NCBI RefSeq assembly: GCF_910578695.1 | Contig: NZ_CAJTQJ010000025.1 | Coordinates: 1 to 33,668, forward strand | Direction of reading: 5' to 3' | DNA from: an uncultured Brachyspira sp. | GTDB lineage: Bacteria > Spirochaetota > Brachyspiria > Brachyspirales > Brachyspiraceae | Length of the DNA stretch: 33,668 nt | Shown here: positions 1-7,087 of the stretch, piece by piece | Numbering within the stretch: position 1 is the stretch's first letter | Layout of the letters: every line of letters starts with the position of its first letter | The notes under the pieces: model-generated | What the model saw: the letters and a program-made list of their open reading frames with translations, nothing else | What the model was told of the DNA's origin: nothing | Database searches by the model: none | Translations under genes and position numbers: made by a program

Positions 1-55
1 ATTCTGTTGATATTTATCATATAGGAATTATAACAAAAACGATATAAAAGTAAAT
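1..55. repeat. Left copy of 55-bp terminal inverted repeat
   Basis: Bases 1-55 are the exact reverse complement of bases 33614-33668; identity stops at base 56 (g versus a). The block is AT-rich and carries no convincing gene. A length of exactly 55 equals a common short-read assembly k-mer, so it may mark where both ends of this segment enter the same longer repeat. Confidence 0.95.
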
Positions 56-188
56 GTTTTGTAATTATAAATTGATAAACTCTATTAAAGTGAAGATAAA
101 GTATATATTATAAAAGATATAATATATATTATAATGGAATTATTTTTCAATTTTTTATAGTAAACTTATAAAAAAATTGGTAATAAAT

Positions 189-217
189 TTGAAAATCAAT
201 TATAAATTTATTATACT
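189..217 (+). promoter_or_regulatory. Predicted sigma-70 promoter upstream of the sialidase operon leader
   Basis: A TTGAAA box (189-194), a 17-bp spacer and TATACT (212-217) make a good vegetative promoter. The predicted start near 224 would give a leader of about 270 nt before the sialidase gene, carrying two operator-like motifs, a short ORF and the pentanucleotide repeat. Inference from consensus only. Confidence 0.5.
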
Positions 218-228
218 TTAGGTATAAA

Positions 229-245
229 TGTTCTCGTGTGCAAAT
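229..245 (+). promoter_or_regulatory. Operator-like motif, copy 1
   Basis: The sequence TGTTCTCGTGTGCAAAT agrees at 13 of 17 positions with the palindromic motif at 300-316 and lies just downstream of the predicted transcription start, where a repressor would block transcription. It is unusually GC-rich for this region. The binding factor is unknown. Confidence 0.35.
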
Positions 246-284
246 CGCGGATTAATTTATAAATATAAAAGGAGTTAAATTAAT

Positions 285-368
285 ATGTTTTTGTTAATTT
301 GTTCGCGTGAACAAAATATAGTAAAAGACACTACACTACACTACACTACACTACACTACACAGTGTAA
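285..368 (+). CDS. Short ORF (27 codons) containing the ACACT repeat; possible frame-switching leader peptide
   Basis: An ATG at 285 is preceded by a good ribosome binding site (ggag, 271-274), and nine-base inverted arms at 251-259 and 276-284 flank that site. The frame gives about 27 residues starting MFLLICSREQ and then reads through the tandem repeat, which has no stop codon in any frame because the 5-base unit cycles through all three. In the present copy number the frame stops at 366-368. With one unit fewer, or two more, it would enter a frame open to the TGA at 494-496, which overlaps the sialidase ATG at 493. I recognise no family; this could be a leader peptide, a contingency ORF or chance. 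Confidence 0.3.
   Translation: MFLLICSREQNIVKDTTLHYTTLHYTV
298..315 (+). promoter_or_regulatory. Palindromic operator-like motif, copy 2
   Basis: TTTGTTC, a four-base centre GCGT and GAACAAA form a perfect dyad with seven-base arms, typical of a dimeric helix-turn-helix repressor site. It resembles the motif at 229-245 and lies inside the short ORF, just before the pentanucleotide repeat. Confidence 0.4.
328..361 (+). repeat. Pentanucleotide tandem repeat (ACACT), 6.8 copies
   Basis: Six complete ACACT units (328-357) are followed by a partial unit ACAC (358-361) and then AGTGT, which is complementary to the unit. The repeats are perfect. They lie 132 bp upstream of the sialidase start, inside a short ORF and 33 bp upstream of a possible second promoter. 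Perfect short tandem repeats of this kind are classic slipped-strand mispairing sites. Confidence 0.9.
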
Positions 369-394
369 AATATCTCTCCCATCATAAATTTAAT

Positions 395-423
395 TTTAAT
401 GAGTATTCATACTACATTATAAT
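395..423 (+). promoter_or_regulatory. Possible second promoter close to the sialidase gene
   Basis: TATAAT at 418-423 matches the consensus -10 exactly. The -35 region (TTTAAT, 395-400, 17-bp spacer) is weak. If used, the pentanucleotide repeat would lie just upstream of the -35 box, where repeat-number changes modulate promoter strength in some phase-variable genes. Confidence 0.3.
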
Positions 424-492
424 CAATTTTTTTTCAAGATTATTCAGCATTTATCAGAAATGCTTATATAAAAAAATTGTTAGGAGTATAGT

Positions 493-1869
493 ATGAAAAA
501 ACTATTATTTGTACTAGCATTGATAGGCTTTTTAATAGCAATATCATGCAGTAATGTGTACTTTCCTCAATCTTTAGGTTATGGAGTAAAAAAAGGTACA
601 GGCGGAGGTCAAACAGTAGGGTTAAACTACCTGCTTCCTGAAGGTTCTTTAAGTCAATTAGAACAAAATAAACCTTATGATCCTAATGAAAATACTATAA
701 CATTATTCAAAAAAGGAGATTTTGGCTCTAAATTTTTCAGAATACCCGCATTGATAGTGACAAAAAAAGGTACTATATTGGCAGCAACAGATAGAAGATA
801 CAATAAAACTCAAGATTTAGGAAAAACTAGTAAAATAGATGTTATTCTTAGAAGAAGTACTGATTTAGGTTCAACATGGTCTAAGCCTATAACTGTAGGT
901 CCTGGATCAAAAGATGATAGCGGTTCAGATTCTTATGGAGATGCTTTTTTTATTAATTGTCATAATGGGGATATTATTTTAGGTGTAATAGAAAATCCCG
1001 GCATACAAAGAAATAATCAGGGAAAAACTGTATTGTATAGAAGTACTGATGACGGCTTAAGTTGGACAAAAAGCTATGAATTTATGCCTACGCAAGTAAA
1101 TAATGCTAATAAAGGATTTGGAGCATCAGGACAAGGTTTGACATTAAGACATGGAAAAAATAGTTCGCAAAAAAGATTGATATTTGCTTATTTTCAGTGG
1201 GATAAAAGAGGCGATTTATCTGTAACAACAATATTTTCTGATAATGATGGAATAAGTTGGAATACAAGTTATGGAAATACAGGAACTATGCAGAGTATAG
1301 ATGAAACAAAAATATATGAAATGTCAGATGGAAGTATATTATTAAATCACAGAACAATTTTAGGAGCTAGGGCATGGTCTAAAAGTACAGATTTAGGCAA
1401 AAGTTGGGTTTATACCAGAGTAAAAGATGATGAAGTTATAGATCCAGGATGCAATGCTGATTTAGTTAGATATGAATTTAATGGAAAGCACATAAAGGAA
1501 AATAAATATGCTTTACTTATAAATTGTCATATGTCAGTTGTAGGATATTTTCCAAATAGAAAAAATCATTACATATTTATGACTAAAAATGAATTTCAGA
1601 ATGGTACAGCCTCTTTAACAGGAAAATATCATTATGATAAACAGCTTGTAATTGGGGGAGAAAATTTATATTCTGGTTATCCAACTATCAGCGTACTGCC
1701 TGATGGTACTATTATTACATTAACAGAAGAAACTCCTGATAACGCTCCTGCAGGTCTTACTGATACTTATGACATAGTATTTAGAAGATTTAATTTATAT
1801 TGGCTAACTGATGGAAAAGAATCAGTAGATTATTCAAAAGATTATTTATTCCAACAGCCTCAAAATTAA
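493..1869 (+). CDS. nanH: Exo-alpha-sialidase lipoprotein (BNR/Asp-box neuraminidase)
   Basis: This 458-residue protein should release terminal sialic acid from host glycans at the cell surface. It starts with a lipoprotein signal peptide whose lipobox ends in Cys19 (AISC). The FRIP motif at 82-85 supplies the first arginine of the sialic-acid-binding triad, and D100 in ATDRR fits the catalytic acid position. Four Asp-boxes (SxDxGxxW) are at 122-129, 184-191, 249-256 and 298-305, enough for a six-bladed propeller. A C-terminal YSGYPTIS segment is in the place of the family's nucleophilic tyrosine. The ATG follows AGGAG at 482-486. The next gene begins 24 bp downstream on the same strand, so the two are probably cotranscribed. 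The leader contains an ACACT repeat that may make expression variable. The family assignment is secure; surface exposure and regulation are inference. Confidence 0.93.
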   Translation: MKKLLFVLALIGFLIAISCSNVYFPQSLGYGVKKGTGGGQTVGLNYLLPEGSLSQLEQNKPYDPNENTITLFKKGDFGSKFFRIPALIVTKKGTILAATDRRYNKTQDLGKTSKIDVILRRSTDLGSTWSKPITVGPGSKDDSGSDSYGDAFFINCHNGDIILGVIENPGIQRNNQGKTVLYRSTDDGLSWTKSYEFMPTQVNNANKGFGASGQGLTLRHGKNSSQKRLIFAYFQWDKRGDLSVTTIFSDNDGISWNTSYGNTGTMQSIDETKIYEMSDGSILLNHRTILGARAWSKSTDLGKSWVYTRVKDDEVIDPGCNADLVRYEFNGKHIKENKYALLINCHMSVVGYFPNRKNHYIFMTKNEFQNGTASLTGKYHYDKQLVIGGENLYSGYPTISVLPDGTIITLTEETPDNAPAGLTDTYDIVFRRFNLYWLTDGKESVDYSKDYLFQQPQN

Positions 1870-1893
1870 TCAAATATATAAGGAAAATACATT

Positions 1894-3120
1894 ATGAAAA
1901 AATATTTATCATTTTTAATATCAATATTTGTATCTTTAAATTTATATGCATATTATACAGCAGAAAATTTTATTGATTTTTTAGTACATAGCAATCAATT
2001 AAGAGTTAGAACTGATAGATTAGGGGTTCTTCATGGTACTGATAATATAAGAGTGGCTGTAGGATTAACATCTGCAAATAGTCTGTCAGATATAATTTTA
2101 CATAATATAGAAAATGTACAGCAGACAAATGCCGTAATTTCTTTTGTGCCTTCTGTACTTGCTGGCATAGGTTATGAAGCTTATTTTTGGGGAATAGGTG
2201 CAGGTTATGAGTTCACATATAAAAATGATGCATATATGGTTCATACCCCTGTAATAACTTTTGCTGCTTTTAATGATGCCTTTAGAATAAATGTACCTGT
2301 TTCTATAGGTATAGGCTCAAAAAGCAAAGCATTAGAAACTGATTTAAGGGGAAGTTATGTTGTTTCTACTGCTATTGAAGGAAGATATTATTTTGACAGA
2401 GAAATACCTGCTTTAAGCCATTTAAGATTTTATTTTAATTATGGTAATGCATATATAGAAAATGTTAAGGATAATAAACAGTATATAAGACAGCAGTCTG
2501 TTGGAGCTCAGATTAGAATATATTTTAAAATAGAAACAGAAAATGTATTTATAGAACCTATATTAAGAGTACAGTATGATCAGGCATTAGGAAGTACTAT
2601 AAAAGGGAATGTTATTGATAATGCAAAAGTATTTGATAATTTTAATATTACTGCAAAAGGGTTTAATCCATACTGGCCCCAATCAGGTGCTGGTACTGCT
2701 TCCGGAGGTCATGGAGATCCTGATTCGGGAGCTGGTATGCAAGGTGGGTTTATAGCTTCTATACCAGGTTCTTTCTATGCTGTAGAGCCTTATAGAATAG
2801 GCATTGCTATGCCTGTTGGTTTTACTGCTGCTTCTCTTGATGAAAATATACGTTTCTATCTTGAACCTGCTTTGTCTTTAACTATGATAAATGCTAAACA
2901 TATATATACTTCTGCTTCTGCTGTTGCTAAGAGAACAGTTCCATTCTTTGCTTTGGGATATGTAGTTTATGGCGAGATTTATATAAGACCTGTTAAAAAT
3001 TTAGAATGGTATTTTGAAATTCAAACAGGAGGAGTTAGTATAGCTGACAGTATGAAAAATTGGGCTAACACTTCTTTAATATTTAATGGTGCTACAGGCT
3101 TAACTTATTACTTTAATTAA
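1894..3120 (+). CDS. Brachyspira variable surface protein (Vsp)-like outer membrane protein
   Basis: A 408-residue exported protein: residues 1-19 form a cleavable signal peptide ending at LYA, and the remainder is rich in alternating aromatic and hydrophobic segments ending in Asn and an aromatic residue, as in outer-membrane beta-barrels. The opening ENFIDFLVHSNQLRVR, the ITFAAFNDAFRINVPVS segment and the overall length resemble the Serpulina/Brachyspira Vsp family (about 39 kDa antigens), from memory of the family. A Gly/Asp-rich stretch near residues 262-287 may be a surface loop. The ribosome binding site is AAGGAA at 1880-1885. It follows the sialidase gene by 24 bp and is closed by the terminator at 3150-3183, so enzyme and surface antigen are probably one transcript. 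Its barrel topology is inference. Confidence 0.72.
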   Translation: MKKYLSFLISIFVSLNLYAYYTAENFIDFLVHSNQLRVRTDRLGVLHGTDNIRVAVGLTSANSLSDIILHNIENVQQTNAVISFVPSVLAGIGYEAYFWGIGAGYEFTYKNDAYMVHTPVITFAAFNDAFRINVPVSIGIGSKSKALETDLRGSYVVSTAIEGRYYFDREIPALSHLRFYFNYGNAYIENVKDNKQYIRQQSVGAQIRIYFKIETENVFIEPILRVQYDQALGSTIKGNVIDNAKVFDNFNITAKGFNPYWPQSGAGTASGGHGDPDSGAGMQGGFIASIPGSFYAVEPYRIGIAMPVGFTAASLDENIRFYLEPALSLTMINAKHIYTSASAVAKRTVPFFALGYVVYGEIYIRPVKNLEWYFEIQTGGVSIADSMKNWANTSLIFNGATGLTYYFN

Positions 3121-3149
3121 AAAAATAAATTTTTCTTCTATAGTATTTT

Positions 3150-3183
3150 AGAACCGCTTGTATTTTATAGCGGTTCTTTTTTT
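3150..3183 (+). terminator. Rho-independent terminator of the sialidase-Vsp operon
   Basis: A perfect nine-base GC-containing stem (AGAACCGCT, 3150-3158; AGCGGTTCT, 3169-3177) with a ten-base loop is followed by a run of T to 3183. It ends transcription 30-60 bp after the Vsp-like gene. Confidence 0.9.
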
Positions 3184-3265
3184 ATTTATTAATAACTTTA
3201 CATTTTATTTTATTATTATATACTCTGAATTATATAACAAAATTATTAAAATCAGGATAAAAATA

Positions 3266-4156
3266 ATGAATCTAAAAGAATATATGAATATAAGACTTGA
3301 AGAAATTGATAATACTCTTGAAAATATATTTGATAAAAGCAGCATAGAGTTAGAAAACAGTTTTATAGAAATGCTTAAATATCCATTGAATGCAGGCGGA
3401 AAAAGATTGAGACCTATACTTACATTTTTGGCATGCGAGCTTTTTAACGGCGATTATAAAAAAGCTATGATGCCCGCTTTAGCATTGGAACTTATACATA
3501 CATATTCTTTAGTTCATGATGATTTGCCTGCTATGGATAATGATGATTTAAGAAGAGGAAAGCCTACAGCCCATATAAAATACGGAGAGGCTAATGCTAT
3601 ACTTATAGGAGACGGACTTTTAACTTATGCATTTCAATTATTATCAAAAACAGATGTTAAAGACAGCATATTAAGAAAACTCCTTTTTGAATTAAGCTAT
3701 GCAGCTGGTATAAACGGTATGGTTATGGGGCAGTTTATAGATTTATATTATGAAGAGAAAGATATTAATTTTGATATGCTTAAAATACTTCATTCCAAAA
3801 AAACAGGTGCTATGATTAGGGGAGCTGTAAGACTTGGAGCTATAGCCTCAGAAAACATAAATGAAAATGATATGGAAAATATAACAAATTACGGCGAAGC
3901 TGTAGGGCTTGCTTTTCAAATACAAGATGACATACTTGATGTTATTTCTGATAATGAAACTTTAGGTAAAACTGTAGGAAAAGATGAAAAAGACGGAAAA
4001 CTTACTTATGTTAAGCAGTTAGGACTTGAAGGGGCAAAAAAAGAAGCTCAAAAAGTAATTGAAAAATCTATTGAATATTTAAAACCATATAAAGAAAGCG
4101 AAGCTAAAAATATTTTAATAGAATTAGCAAATTATATAATAGAAAGAAAATCTTAA
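3266..4156 (+). CDS. ispA: Polyprenyl synthetase, probable farnesyl diphosphate synthase
   Basis: A 296-residue trans-isoprenyl diphosphate synthase that condenses isopentenyl diphosphate with allylic diphosphates to make short-chain prenyl diphosphates in the cytoplasm, feeding undecaprenyl carrier and quinone synthesis. The GGKRLRP motif, the first aspartate-rich motif in the bacterial DDxxxxD form (HDDLPAMDNDDLRRGKPTAH) and the second motif QIQDDILDV are all present, as is the following GKTVGKDEKDGKLTY region. I chose ATG 3266 because it has AGGA at 3254-3257 and gives the normal length. A longer frame from 3158 would begin inside the upstream terminator. It appears to be transcribed alone or with the next gene. 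Confidence 0.9.
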   Translation: MNLKEYMNIRLEEIDNTLENIFDKSSIELENSFIEMLKYPLNAGGKRLRPILTFLACELFNGDYKKAMMPALALELIHTYSLVHDDLPAMDNDDLRRGKPTAHIKYGEANAILIGDGLLTYAFQLLSKTDVKDSILRKLLFELSYAAGINGMVMGQFIDLYYEEKDINFDMLKILHSKKTGAMIRGAVRLGAIASENINENDMENITNYGEAVGLAFQIQDDILDVISDNETLGKTVGKDEKDGKLTYVKQLGLEGAKKEAQKVIEKSIEYLKPYKESEAKNILIELANYIIERKS

Positions 4157-4329
4157 AAAATATAATTATAATAAAAATTAAATATATAAAGATTATAAAA
4201 ATATATGTTAATATTACAGCCAATATTATATTATTTACAAATAGTTAAACTCTTTTTATAACTCTCCGATAACAAAAATTAACAAAAATAAAATATAGAT
4301 TTAATAAAGAAATAATTATATAATATATT

Positions 4330-6189
4330 ATGAGTGAAATAAAAAAAATAAATTTAGAAGCAGTAAGTAAAAATATCAAAGCATATCCTTATGATTTTAT
4401 TAATATGCTTGAAAATGCTAAGCAATCAGATATAACCTTACAAATAATAGAAACAAAATCTCAAAAGCCATCAGCAAAGGTTCAAAAAAATGGAAAGCAG
4501 ATACTTCTTCATAGTGCTTATGATCCTGTAAAAGAGGCTGATACTTTAGTAAAAGAAATAGAAAATGATGAAGATTTGGATTTAGTATTTGTGTTTGGAA
4601 TAGGCGGAGGATATTTGATTAATGCTGTTAGAAAATTGAATGTTTCTGCTGCTGTGATTGAGCCTGATATAAATTTTTTCAATACTTTAATAAATAACTT
4701 TAAACTAGATAAGATACTTGAAGATAATAAAATAACTTTCTTTATAGGCGGCAATGATGATAGTGATATAGAAAAGTTTATATCTATAACAACAACAAAA
4801 AAAGTAAAATTTTTTATTACAAGGTCTTATGCAGCACTTTTTTCTGATGAAGCTAAGCATTATCAAAGCAAGGTATTATCAATAGTAGATAAAAAAATTA
4901 TAAATATAAATACAATTTCAAGATTTGATAAACTTTGGGCTTATAATATATCTTCTAATGCCGTTGAAATTGCAACTCATTACGGAGTTAATAGATTTTT
5001 TGATAAATTCAAAGATATTCCTGCTGTTATAGTTTCTGCAGGTCCTTCGCTTGAAAAGAATATAAAAAAATTAAAAGAAATCAAAAATAAAGCAATTATA
5101 ATAGCTGTTGATACTGCAATGAAGCCCTTATCATTATATGGAATATCTCCTCATTTTGTTATTACTATTGATCCGCAGAAGAAGAACTCTAAATATTTTA
5201 GGAATATTAATTTTGAAAATACTGTATTAATATCGGAATCATCTGTTGATCATGAGGCAATAGAATCATTTAAAGGCTCAGTATATTTTATAGATTCAAT
5301 ATTTCCATTAGCGAAGTATTTTATGAAGCCTTTAGGGTATAGAGGCGATATTACTATGGGAGGGAGCGTTTCAACTGCAGCTTATGATTTTGCTGTGAGA
5401 ATAGGGGCTAATCCTATAATAATGGTTGGCTTGGATTTATCATTTCCTAATCATCAGACGCATATAAAAGGAAGCTATCATGAAGAAAATTTCTTTACCG
5501 AAATAGGAAAACTAGATTCTTATGACAGCAGAATATATAAAGTACTTGTATCAGGAAATTTAAGAGAAGAAAAAAATTTTTATGGTGAAAGGATATTTAC
5601 AGATTCAAGATTTGATATGTATAGAAATTGGTATGAATCTCAATCTATAAATAATAGTAGAATAAAATTCTATAATGCTACTGAAGGCGGAGTTATAATA
5701 AAAGCAATGGAAAATATTACACTTCAGGAGCTTATTGATAAATTTGATGACATAAATATACATATAGACAAAAATGATGCAAATATAGATGATAAAACAA
5801 AAATACTTGAAAGTTTGAAAAACGGATTATTAAAAATAGATAAAGAAATAATATCATTAAAACCTTATGTTGAAGAAGCAGTAAATTTATGCTATACAAT
5901 TAATGATGAATTAAAAAGACATAGAAAAGTAGATAAACTTATTTCAAAATTAGATGAAGCTGATATGAAAATACTTAATATAAGCAAAGTTAATGAATTT
6001 TTAGGAATTACTATGCAGAAAACTATAAAGGCTATAACAGAGGGCTTTGAGTTTAAAGATGAAGAAATGAATAAATCTATAGTAAGTTCTTTCAAATTAT
6101 ATGAAGCTATGAAAGACAGTATTGATTTTAATCATTATATAATAGAACGGGCATTAATAAAGATAAATAAAGAACTAGTAAATTTATAA
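4330..6189 (+). CDS. DUF115 motility-associated factor glycosyltransferase-like protein
   Basis: A 619-residue protein with a central MptE-like/DUF115 domain, as in Maf proteins that attach nonulosonic acids to flagellins. Diagnostic segments are VIVSAGPSLEKNIKKLK followed by AIIIAVDTAMKPLSLYGI and PHFVITIDPQK, and the later GANPIIMVGLDLSFP. The N-terminal third contains a GIGGGY nucleotide-binding-like loop, and the last 130 residues are mostly helical. There is no signal peptide, so it should act in the cytoplasm. No clear ribosome binding site precedes the ATG, and a TATAAT lies only six bases upstream (4319-4324), so the message may be leaderless. A role in flagellin modification is inferred from the family; no flagellar gene is in the window. 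Confidence 0.75.
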   Translation: MSEIKKINLEAVSKNIKAYPYDFINMLENAKQSDITLQIIETKSQKPSAKVQKNGKQILLHSAYDPVKEADTLVKEIENDEDLDLVFVFGIGGGYLINAVRKLNVSAAVIEPDINFFNTLINNFKLDKILEDNKITFFIGGNDDSDIEKFISITTTKKVKFFITRSYAALFSDEAKHYQSKVLSIVDKKIININTISRFDKLWAYNISSNAVEIATHYGVNRFFDKFKDIPAVIVSAGPSLEKNIKKLKEIKNKAIIIAVDTAMKPLSLYGISPHFVITIDPQKKNSKYFRNINFENTVLISESSVDHEAIESFKGSVYFIDSIFPLAKYFMKPLGYRGDITMGGSVSTAAYDFAVRIGANPIIMVGLDLSFPNHQTHIKGSYHEENFFTEIGKLDSYDSRIYKVLVSGNLREEKNFYGERIFTDSRFDMYRNWYESQSINNSRIKFYNATEGGVIIKAMENITLQELIDKFDDINIHIDKNDANIDDKTKILESLKNGLLKIDKEIISLKPYVEEAVNLCYTINDELKRHRKVDKLISKLDEADMKILNISKVNEFLGITMQKTIKAITEGFEFKDEEMNKSIVSSFKLYEAMKDSIDFNHYIIERALIKINKELVNL

Positions 6190-6218
6190 TTATAAAAATT
6201 AGAGTTTATAATAAACAA

Positions 6219-6248
6219 GGGGATATACTAAATAACTAAAATTTGTTA
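6219..6248 (+). repeat. Dispersed 30-bp repeat, copy 1
   Basis: Starting with GGGG, this segment matches 27128-27157 at 25 of 30 positions in the same orientation, sharing the run AAATTTGTTA at its end. Both copies begin shortly after a gene end. It may be the end of a mobile element or a shared intergenic repeat. Confidence 0.45.
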
Positions 6249-6322
6249 CTTCTAGCTTAAAACTCAATATATTAAAATTATTTTAATTATTCCTCCATTT
6301 TGCAAATGTCAGAAATGATTAA

Positions 6323-6359
6323 CAAACAATTTTTATTAGCAATAATAAAAAATTGTTTG
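6323..6359. repeat. Long AT-rich inverted repeat upstream of the rhodanese gene
   Basis: A 16-base left arm (6323-6338), a four-base loop and a 17-base right arm (6343-6359) pair along their whole length with one bulged A. No T-run follows on either strand, so it is not a classic terminator. Its right arm overlaps the -35 box of the rhodanese promoter. Confidence 0.7.
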
Positions 6360-6382
6360 ACAAAATATATAAATATTATATT
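6357..6382 (+). promoter_or_regulatory. Possible promoter of the rhodanese lipoprotein gene
   Basis: A perfect TTGACA (6357-6362) is followed by AT-rich -10 candidates, TATATT at 6377-6382 (14-bp spacer) or TATTAA at 6382-6387 (19-bp spacer). Neither spacing is ideal. The -35 lies in the arm of a long inverted repeat. Confidence 0.35.
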
Positions 6383-6446
6383 ATTAACATAATATTTTTA
6401 TATTAAAAATGATTATATATAAAATGAATAGAAATAAAGGGAAAAG

Positions 6447-6842
6447 ATGAAAGGAATTTTATTATATTTTACTGTTTTTATGCTGCTTTTAATATACATA
6501 ACTGCATGCTCTAAAAAACCTTATAATGATATTAATATAGAAAAAGCATTGGATTTAATGAATAAATCTCAAAATTTAGTTTTATTGGATGTGAGAACAG
6601 CAGAAGAATATATGTCGGGAAGCGTTCCTAATTCTATAAATATTGATGTAATGAGTACAGATTTTAAAAGCAAAATAGATCTTCTTGATAAAAATAAAGA
6701 ATATATTATCTATTGCAGAAGCGGAAACAGGGCGGCTGTAGCGTCAAGCATAATGGCTACTAACGGCTTTTTGAATATTTATCATTTGGCTAATGTTAAT
6801 TACTCTGATTTTGTAAATGCTGTATTAACTAATCAGAATTAA
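6447..6842 (+). CDS. Rhodanese-domain lipoprotein
   Basis: A 131-residue single-domain rhodanese (sulfurtransferase fold). Residues 1-22 form a lipoprotein signal with lipobox ITAC, so the domain should be tethered outside the cytoplasm. The fold is complete: VLLDVRTAEEYMSGSVPNSINID near the start, the active-site loop CRSGNR with the persulfide-forming cysteine, then the C-terminal AAVASSIMATNGF helix. The ATG follows AAGGGA. Extracytoplasmic rhodaneses may take part in thiol or sulfide handling, but the substrate cannot be told here. It seems to be a single-gene unit between the DUF115 gene and the lolA operon. Confidence 0.88.
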   Translation: MKGILLYFTVFMLLLIYITACSKKPYNDINIEKALDLMNKSQNLVLLDVRTAEEYMSGSVPNSINIDVMSTDFKSKIDLLDKNKEYIIYCRSGNRAAVASSIMATNGFLNIYHLANVNYSDFVNAVLTNQN

Positions 6843-7009
6843 TTTTTATTAATAATATAAAAAACCGCTATTTTATAATTTTGAAGCATTTATTTTTATT
6901 GTCATAGCTTTAATAAAAAGTATCTTTATAGTAAAACGATGTATTTTATATTCATTTTCTATGAAAAACTGTTATGAATTTATTTGTTTTAAATAAAAAA
7001 ATAAAATAC

Positions 7010-7038
7010 TTGTTTTTTATAGATTTTTATTATATCAT
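7010..7038 (+). promoter_or_regulatory. Predicted promoter of the lolA-rodZ-rimO-clpX-like operon
   Basis: TTGTTT (7010-7015), a 17-bp spacer and TATCAT (7033-7038) lie 50 bp before the lolA-like start. The four downstream genes are closely spaced and codirectional without a visible terminator between them. Confidence 0.45.
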
Positions 7039-7087
7039 AAAATATTATGAAAAAATATCTTGCATTTTAATACAAAGAGAAAACTAT

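Noticed and set aside
3158..3265. Longer N-terminus for ispA
   Set aside because: The extension begins inside the terminator of the upstream operon and is an A/T-rich hydrophobic string; ATG 3266 has a ribosome binding site.
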